A DNA stretch of 5,622 nucleotides. Source: AR31 sp964450175 (GTDB taxonomy: Bacteria; Methylomirabilota; Methylomirabilia; Rokubacteriales; CSP1-6). Positions 1-2,960 of this stretch are shown in pieces. Below the pieces are notes generated by a model. That model did not search any database, was not told where the DNA came from, and saw nothing but the letters and a program-made list of their open reading frames with translations. Both the position numbers and the translations under genes were made by a program. The DNA lies in NCBI GenBank assembly GCA_964450175.1, contig CAYVHH010000155.1:1-5622 (forward strand), in the 5' to 3' direction. The first letter of the stretch is position 1. Each line of letters begins with the position of its first letter.

Positions 1-77
1 AGCCCGGTCACGGTTCGCCCGACCGCGCCGAGTTGACCGGCTGCCCCGGTTACGAGGATCGCTCCGCTAGCGGCCAT
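1..77 (-). CDS. NmrA-like NAD(P)-binding protein, N-terminal fragment (cut by window edge)
   Basis: Reading leftward from the ATG at 77-75 gives 25 complete codons, starting MAASGAILVTGAAGQLGAVG, then the window ends. Residues 6-17 form a beta strand followed by a TGAAGxxG dinucleotide-binding loop. The following AVGRTVT stretch is typical of NmrA/HSCARG-type atypical SDR proteins, which bind NAD(P)H and act as redox sensors or quinone/NAD(P)H oxidoreductases. The start is chosen because the frame is closed by TAA about 60 bases upstream, no other start codon lies between, and an AAGGGA ribosome-binding site sits 11 bases before the ATG. The gene follows the complete SDR in the same direction but is separated by 307 bases, so it may have its own promoter. 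With only the first Rossmann strand visible, the family is a reasonable inference and the function is open; another extended-SDR family is possible. Confidence 0.72.
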   Translation of the reverse strand, partial: MAASGAILVTGAAGQLGAVGRTVTG

Positions 78-88
78 GCGAGTGCCCG

Positions 89-94
89 TCCCTT
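89..94 (-). promoter_or_regulatory. Ribosome-binding site of the NmrA-like gene
   Basis: The minus strand reads AAGGGA here, 11 bases before the ATG at 77. It is purine-rich and slightly far from the start, but it is the only Shine-Dalgarno-like match near this start and supports ATG 77. Confidence 0.5.
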
Positions 95-126
95 TGGTCG
101 AACTCTTAGTCGCCGGAACTCTGTTG

Positions 127-148
127 ATGCCTCCTGGTTAATAGGCAT
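127..148. repeat. Inverted repeat ATGCCT-N10-AGGCAT upstream of the NmrA-like gene
   Basis: Two perfect 6-base arms (127-132 and 143-148) are separated by 10 bases, giving 16-base centre-to-centre spacing, about one and a half helical turns. The repeat ends about 50 bases before the NmrA-like start codon, a place where a dimeric repressor or activator could act. On the minus strand the arm and spacer include AGGAGG. An operator role is inference; a 6-base arm pair can arise by chance. Confidence 0.4.
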
Positions 149-154
149 TCCGGA

Positions 155-183
155 GGCGTCGTTCAGATCGCGACAACAACGCC
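155..183 (-). repeat. Hairpin-forming inverted repeat in the NmrA-like leader
   Basis: On the minus strand GGCGTTGTT (183-175) can pair with AACGACGCC (163-155) across an 11-base loop. This gives nine pairs, one of them G-U. The plus-strand version would carry a C-A mismatch instead, so the structure favours a leftward transcript. No run of T follows, so it is not an intrinsic terminator. It lies next to the second inverted repeat (127-148), about 80-105 bases before the NmrA-like start. It could be a leader RNA structure or a protein-binding dyad. Confidence 0.4.
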
Positions 184-371
184 GCATCAGCGATGCAGTC
201 AGCTCCATGTTCTTGAGATCCGTAATAGTCACCACCGCTTCGATCTGTTCGACAAAAAGGGCTCAGTGCTTGTGATGCGCCGCGCCGCTAAGGTTATCCG
301 GCCGCTGCGCATGTCCGACTTCATCCAGGAATACTCGGGAAGTTGCTCGCGATGAGAGCCAAAGTGGACCC

Positions 372-394
372 AAAACCGCTTGCGTCACCAGCGG
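372..394 (-). terminator. Weak terminator-like hairpin at the SDR stop codon
   Basis: The minus strand has CCGCT (394-390), a 9-base loop containing the SDR stop codon, AGCGG (380-376) and then TTTT (375-372). Two further G-U pairs can extend the stem at its base into the T run. The arrangement is that of an intrinsic terminator, but five Watson-Crick pairs and four T residues make it weak. If it works, it would end the exporter-SDR transcript and leave the NmrA-like gene to its own promoter. Confidence 0.3.
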
Positions 395-1113
395 CCGAAG
401 TGAGAGCCCCCATCGACGTACAGGATTTGACCAGTGACCGTCGCGGCGTCGGTCAGATACATGACAGCCTCCGCGATGTCCCTAACCGTCGAGGGCCGAC
501 CCATCGGTGACAGGCTCTCCATCACGTCCTTCGGAGTCTCGCGGTTAAGCGGCGTGTAGACGACACCTGGCGCGACGGCGTTCACGCGGATGCCGTCTTT
601 CGCGTACTCCATCGCAAGGTGCTGGGTGATCGTCTCAAGGCCGCCTTTGGTGATCATCGGCACCGCGGCCGTGACTCCCCGGATCGGGTTGCGAGCGAGG
701 GACGCCGTAATCGTGACGATGCTCCCGCCGACCTTCTGCGCCAACATCTGCTTGATGGAGAGTTGGGTGACGTACAGGAATCCCTCGACGTTCGTCGAGG
801 CGAGCGACTTGAAGTCCGCCGGCGTGTAGTCGGTGAACGGCTTGGTGAAGAATATGCCGGCGTTATTGACCAATGCGTCGATCGACTTGAAACGAGACAG
901 CGCCGTCTCGACAATCTTCGCGGCAGTGGCCGGCTCGCCGACGTGGCCATCAACCAGAGCCACGTGATCGGAAGCCGCCACTTCGACGGATTGGGTCACC
1001 CTGCGGGAATTGGCAACGACGTTGAACCCGCGTTCGAGAAACCCTTTGACGATTCCCGCGCCGATCCCCTGCGAAGCTCCGGTCACGATGGCAGTCTTCC
1101 GTGAGCCGCTCAT
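385..1113 (-). CDS. Short-chain dehydrogenase/reductase (SDR) family protein lacking the catalytic tyrosine
   Basis: This is a 242-residue cytoplasmic protein of normal classical-SDR length. The Rossmann cofactor loop TGASQGIG is at residues 11-18. The NNAG motif is at 83-86 and the structural asparagine of the N-S-Y-K tetrad fits N108 (STN). A serine is at S138 in ITASLA, and the PG motif after beta-6 is at 182-183 (VNAVAPGVV). The C-terminal VDGG at 233-236 is also typical. The active-site helix reads VPMITKGG: K156 is present but the position four residues before it, normally Tyr, is P152. The codon is CCG at 660-658, at least two substitutions from any Tyr codon. SDRs usually reduce or oxidise carbonyl/hydroxyl groups with NAD(P)(H); without Tyr, ordinary catalysis is doubtful. 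ASNSRR after beta-2 hints at NADPH preference, a weak inference. I recall related SDRs with the same VPMITKGG stretch, so the change may be subfamily-wide. The ATG overlaps the previous frame's stop (ATGA), and GGGGA lies 10 bases upstream. Family call is firm, substrate unknown. Confidence 0.93.
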   Translation of the reverse strand: MSGSRKTAIVTGASQGIGAGIVKGFLERGFNVVANSRRVTQSVEVAASDHVALVDGHVGEPATAAKIVETALSRFKSIDALVNNAGIFFTKPFTDYTPADFKSLASTNVEGFLYVTQLSIKQMLAQKVGGSIVTITASLARNPIRGVTAAVPMITKGGLETITQHLAMEYAKDGIRVNAVAPGVVYTPLNRETPKDVMESLSPMGRPSTVRDIAEAVMYLTDAATVTGQILYVDGGSHFGRW

Positions 1114-1295
1114 GGTTTGCGCGTCCCCGCTTTGCGGGTGAACGCTTCGAGCAGGGCCCCGTCACGCTCGACCCGGGTCGTGTTCATGGCCACCAGCAGC
1201 TCCTCGGTCGTCAGAATCGCGTGCGTGAAGGATGGCCCATAGACCTCGTGGGCAGCGCGCGTGTTGTCATCGAAGCCGACCGCCTGGGCGATCAT
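1110..1295 (-). CDS. Small unrecognised protein translationally coupled to the SDR
   Basis: This 61-codon frame starts at ATG 1295-1293 and ends in a TGA that overlaps the SDR ATG by the ATGA arrangement. About 83% of its codons end in G or C by my count, like the neighbouring genes, which supports real coding. The protein is mostly polar, has no cysteine, no membrane segment and no signal peptide. A helical region rich in E, L, T and A runs from about residue 27 to 53. I do not recognise a family. No good ribosome-binding site precedes the ATG, and its start overlaps the stop of the frame before it, again by ATGA, so it could be translated by coupling. Alternatively it is the C-terminal part of one protein whose N-terminal part lies in the frame at 1292-1483, separated by a frameshift near 1296. 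It may also be the remnant of a longer domain. Confidence 0.5.
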   Translation of the reverse strand: MIAQAVGFDDNTRAAHEVYGPSFTHAILTTEELLVAMNTTRVERDGALLEAFTRKAGTRKP

Positions 1296-1483
1296 CTCGC
1301 CGGGCCAGGCACTGTGAACGTCACCGTCTGTACGGTGAAGGTGTGGTGCTCTCCGTTCCGGTGGCTCCGGGCCTGCCGTCGTCCTCCTTCATGGCAGGCG
1401 GAGATCGAAGGCACGAAGGTGCTCCCGCCTTCAGGACTGGCAACCGTTCTCGCCCGGAACGCCGTCATGATCATGCCTCGCAT
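1292..1483 (-). CDS. Small unrecognised ORF directly after the outer-membrane factor gene
   Basis: This 63-codon frame starts at ATG 1483-1481, 7 bases after the stop of the outer-membrane factor gene. AAGGAG lies 10 bases before this ATG, which favours it over the in-frame ATGs at 1474 and 1468. The first 30 codons have the GC-ending pattern of the neighbours (MTAFRARTVASPEGG and onward); the middle is richer in A-ending arginine and glycine codons and less convincing. Residues 40-56 hold a histidine/threonine-rich patch (HRNGEHH, then alternating T/V). There is no signal peptide or membrane segment, and I do not recognise a family. The last stop overlaps the next ATG. Either this is a tiny operon gene, or it is the 5' part of a gene broken by a frameshift before 1292. 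A perfect 7-base inverted repeat lies inside its 3' part. Confidence 0.4.
   Translation of the reverse strand: MRGMIMTAFRARTVASPEGGSTFVPSISACHEGGRRQARSHRNGEHHTFTVQTVTFTVPGPAR
1321..1338. repeat. Perfect inverted repeat TCACCGT-N4-ACGGTGA
   Basis: Two perfect 7-base arms (1321-1327 and 1332-1338) flank the tetranucleotide CTGT. A shorter dyad, GTGA-ACG-TCAC (1314-1324), overlaps its left arm. No T run follows on either strand, so this is not an intrinsic terminator. It falls in the 3' part of the 63-codon frame, between the exporter genes and the SDR. It could be an RNA hairpin that adjusts expression within the operon, a protein-binding site, or coincidence in coding DNA. Confidence 0.45.
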
Positions 1484-1490
1484 GCGGTGG

Positions 1491-2960
1491 CTACTCCTTT
1501 CCCTCGATCAGGGCTGGATCATGCATCGCGGCCTCGCCCTCACCCGACCACTGCGCGTCCGTCAGTGCCCAGCCGCCGCCGAGCGCCCGGTAGAGCTGGG
1601 CGTAGGCGAGCAGGCGATTCTGCCGAATCTGGGCGAGCGTGTTCTGGGCCGGGTAGAGCTGCTGCTGAGCTTCGAGCACCTCGAAATAGTTGGCCAGGCC
1701 CTGCCGATAGCGATCCATCGCATGCTCGACGGCCTCCCCGAGCGCCTTCACCGCCATGTCCTGCGCCGTCTCGGCCGAGCTCAGCCGAGCCAGCCTGGTG
1801 AGTGCATCCGACACCTCGCGCAGGGCGAGGAGGACGGTTTGCTCGAACTGCAGCCGGGCTTGGTCCCACTGTGCGACGGACGCGCGATAGGTTCCGAGCG
1901 TGCGGCCGGCATTGAGGAGGGGCCCGCTCAGGAGGCCGGCGACCGCCCAGATCGTCGAACTGCCGCTCGTGAGCGCCGAGACCTCGGGGCTGGCCGTGCC
2001 GAGAAGGGCGGTCAGGCTGAGCTTTGGAAAGAACTCGGCCTTGGCGACGCCGATCCGCGCATTGGCGCTCACGAGCGCCTGCTCCGCCTGGCGCAGATCG
2101 GGACGGCGCTCGAGCAAGGTCGACGGCAGTCCGGCAGGCACCGAGGGCACGACGACCTGCTCGTCCATCGGCTTTCCACGAGCAATCGGGCCGGGCGCTT
2201 TGCCCAGCAGGACGCTGATCTGGTTTTCCTTGGCGACGATGTCGCTCTCGATCAGCGGAATGTTGGCCTGCGCATCGCCGAGCGCACCCAGGGCACGTGA
2301 CGTCTCGAGCTTCGACGCCACGCCGAGGTTGAGGCGATCCAGGAACAGATCGTACGTGCGCTGATAGGCCGCCGCGCTGTCCCGCGCGATCTGCAGGCGA
2401 ACGTCGAGAGCGAGTAGCTCGAAGTACGCCTGGGCCAGGTCGCTGACCAGCGTCAGCCAGACGGCCCGCCGGGCGTCCTCGGTGGCCAGCAGTGCGGCAC
2501 GGGCGGACTCGTTCGAGCGACGGATGCGGCCCCAGATGTCGAGCTCCCACGACATGATCGTCGAGGCCGAGTAGAAGTTGGTCGCGTTAGGCACTGGCCC
2601 GCCGGGCCCCCCGAGGATACCTGGGCCAACCTTGCTCCTTCCGGCGCCGACGGTGTAGTCGAGTGACGGGAAGTAGTCCGAGCGGGCCACGCCGACATTC
2701 GCGCGCGCCTCCTGCACCCGCGCGGCGGCGATGGCCGCGTCGTAGTTGTTGCGCAGCGCCTCCTGGATCAGCGTCTGCAAGATCGGATCCTGGAACACCT
2801 CCCACCACGGCGCATCTGCGAACGACACCGCCTCTGCCGTCTCCTGTCCACGGAACGTCGATGGCTCGGCGACGGTAGGACGTTTGTAATCGGGACCGAT
2901 CGCGCAGCCGGCGAGCACCGTCGTCGCGACGACCATCCAGGCCGGCGCTCGGAATCTCAC
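1491..2960 (-). CDS. RND efflux system outer-membrane lipoprotein, OprM/NodT (TolC) family
   Basis: This 489-residue protein has the usual OprM length. It forms the trimeric outer-membrane channel with long periplasmic helices through which an RND pump and adaptor expel substrates. The N-terminus MRFRAPAWMVVATTVLAGC is a lipoprotein signal: arginines, a hydrophobic stretch, then an LAGC lipobox with Cys19 as the predicted lipidated residue. GPDYKRP follows at 22-28, as in OprM/NodT proteins. Two outer-membrane-efflux-protein repeats follow, about residues 60-250 and 275-465. The second opens with ERRPDLRQAE at 284-293 and IGVAKAEFFPKLSL at 303-316. A glycine-rich stretch at 111-122 probably lies in a barrel region, and the end carries the usual LYRALGGGW (456-464). 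The GTG start is chosen because it overlaps the pump stop (GTGA), has GGTGGA 8 bases upstream and supplies the charged signal-peptide start. The in-frame ATG at residue 9 would leave a signal too short. Possible substrates are drugs, solvents or plant phenolics; this cannot be read from the sequence. Confidence 0.95.
   Translation of the reverse strand: MRFRAPAWMVVATTVLAGCAIGPDYKRPTVAEPSTFRGQETAEAVSFADAPWWEVFQDPILQTLIQEALRNNYDAAIAAARVQEARANVGVARSDYFPSLDYTVGAGRSKVGPGILGGPGGPVPNATNFYSASTIMSWELDIWGRIRRSNESARAALLATEDARRAVWLTLVSDLAQAYFELLALDVRLQIARDSAAAYQRTYDLFLDRLNLGVASKLETSRALGALGDAQANIPLIESDIVAKENQISVLLGKAPGPIARGKPMDEQVVVPSVPAGLPSTLLERRPDLRQAEQALVSANARIGVAKAEFFPKLSLTALLGTASPEVSALTSGSSTIWAVAGLLSGPLLNAGRTLGTYRASVAQWDQARLQFEQTVLLALREVSDALTRLARLSSAETAQDMAVKALGEAVEHAMDRYRQGLANYFEVLEAQQQLYPAQNTLAQIRQNRLLAYAQLYRALGGGWALTDAQWSGEGEAAMHDPALIEGKE
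1494..1499 (-). promoter_or_regulatory. Strong ribosome-binding site inside the end of the outer-membrane factor gene
   Basis: The minus strand reads AAGGAG as the last two sense codons of the outer-membrane factor gene (K-E), immediately before its TAG stop. It stands 10 bases before ATG 1483. Its placement argues that translation restarts after the outer-membrane factor and gives the small downstream frame some support. Confidence 0.55.

Larger units (their letters stand above)
78..384. other. Intergenic spacer between the SDR gene and the NmrA-like gene
   Basis: This 307-base stretch has no convincing gene. By hand count it is about 56% G+C, visibly lower than the flanking coding DNA. A minus-strand frame of 61 codons beginning with GTG at 235 runs into the NmrA-like start. 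It lacks a ribosome-binding site, has mixed third-position bases unlike the neighbouring genes and resembles no family I know. The spacer holds two inverted repeats (127-148 and 155-183). A strong AGGAGG motif on the minus strand (135-130) has no start codon at usable distance and is better explained as part of the first repeat. I could not place a well-spaced -35/-10 promoter pair. The spacer probably carries the leader or promoter of the NmrA-like gene, and part of it could be decayed sequence. Confidence 0.6.

Noticed and set aside
130..135. Strong AGGAGG Shine-Dalgarno-like motif on the minus strand
   Set aside because: No ATG, GTG or TTG lies within usable distance downstream; the motif is part of the inverted repeat at 127-148.
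50..235. Minus-strand 61-codon frame with a GTG start upstream of the NmrA-like gene
   Set aside because: It has no ribosome-binding site, little third-position GC bias compared with neighbours, no family resemblance, and it overlaps the better-supported NmrA-like start.
33..275. Plus-strand 80-codon frame across the left spacer
   Set aside because: It is antisense to the NmrA-like start, rich in Arg and Ser without motif, and has no ribosome-binding site that I can see.
352..378. GGGTCCACTTTGGCTCTCAT on the minus strand, resembling GGGTCCACTTT stretches I recall near IS21-type elements
   Set aside because: There is only one copy, no transposase frame or terminal repeat pair accompanies it, and the resemblance rests on memory alone.
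1101..2300. Plus-strand frame of 399 codons opposite the outer-membrane factor
   Set aside because: It lies almost wholly antisense to a clearly recognised gene and its translation is rich in Arg, Gly and Leu with no recognisable motif. Long antisense frames are common in GC-rich DNA.
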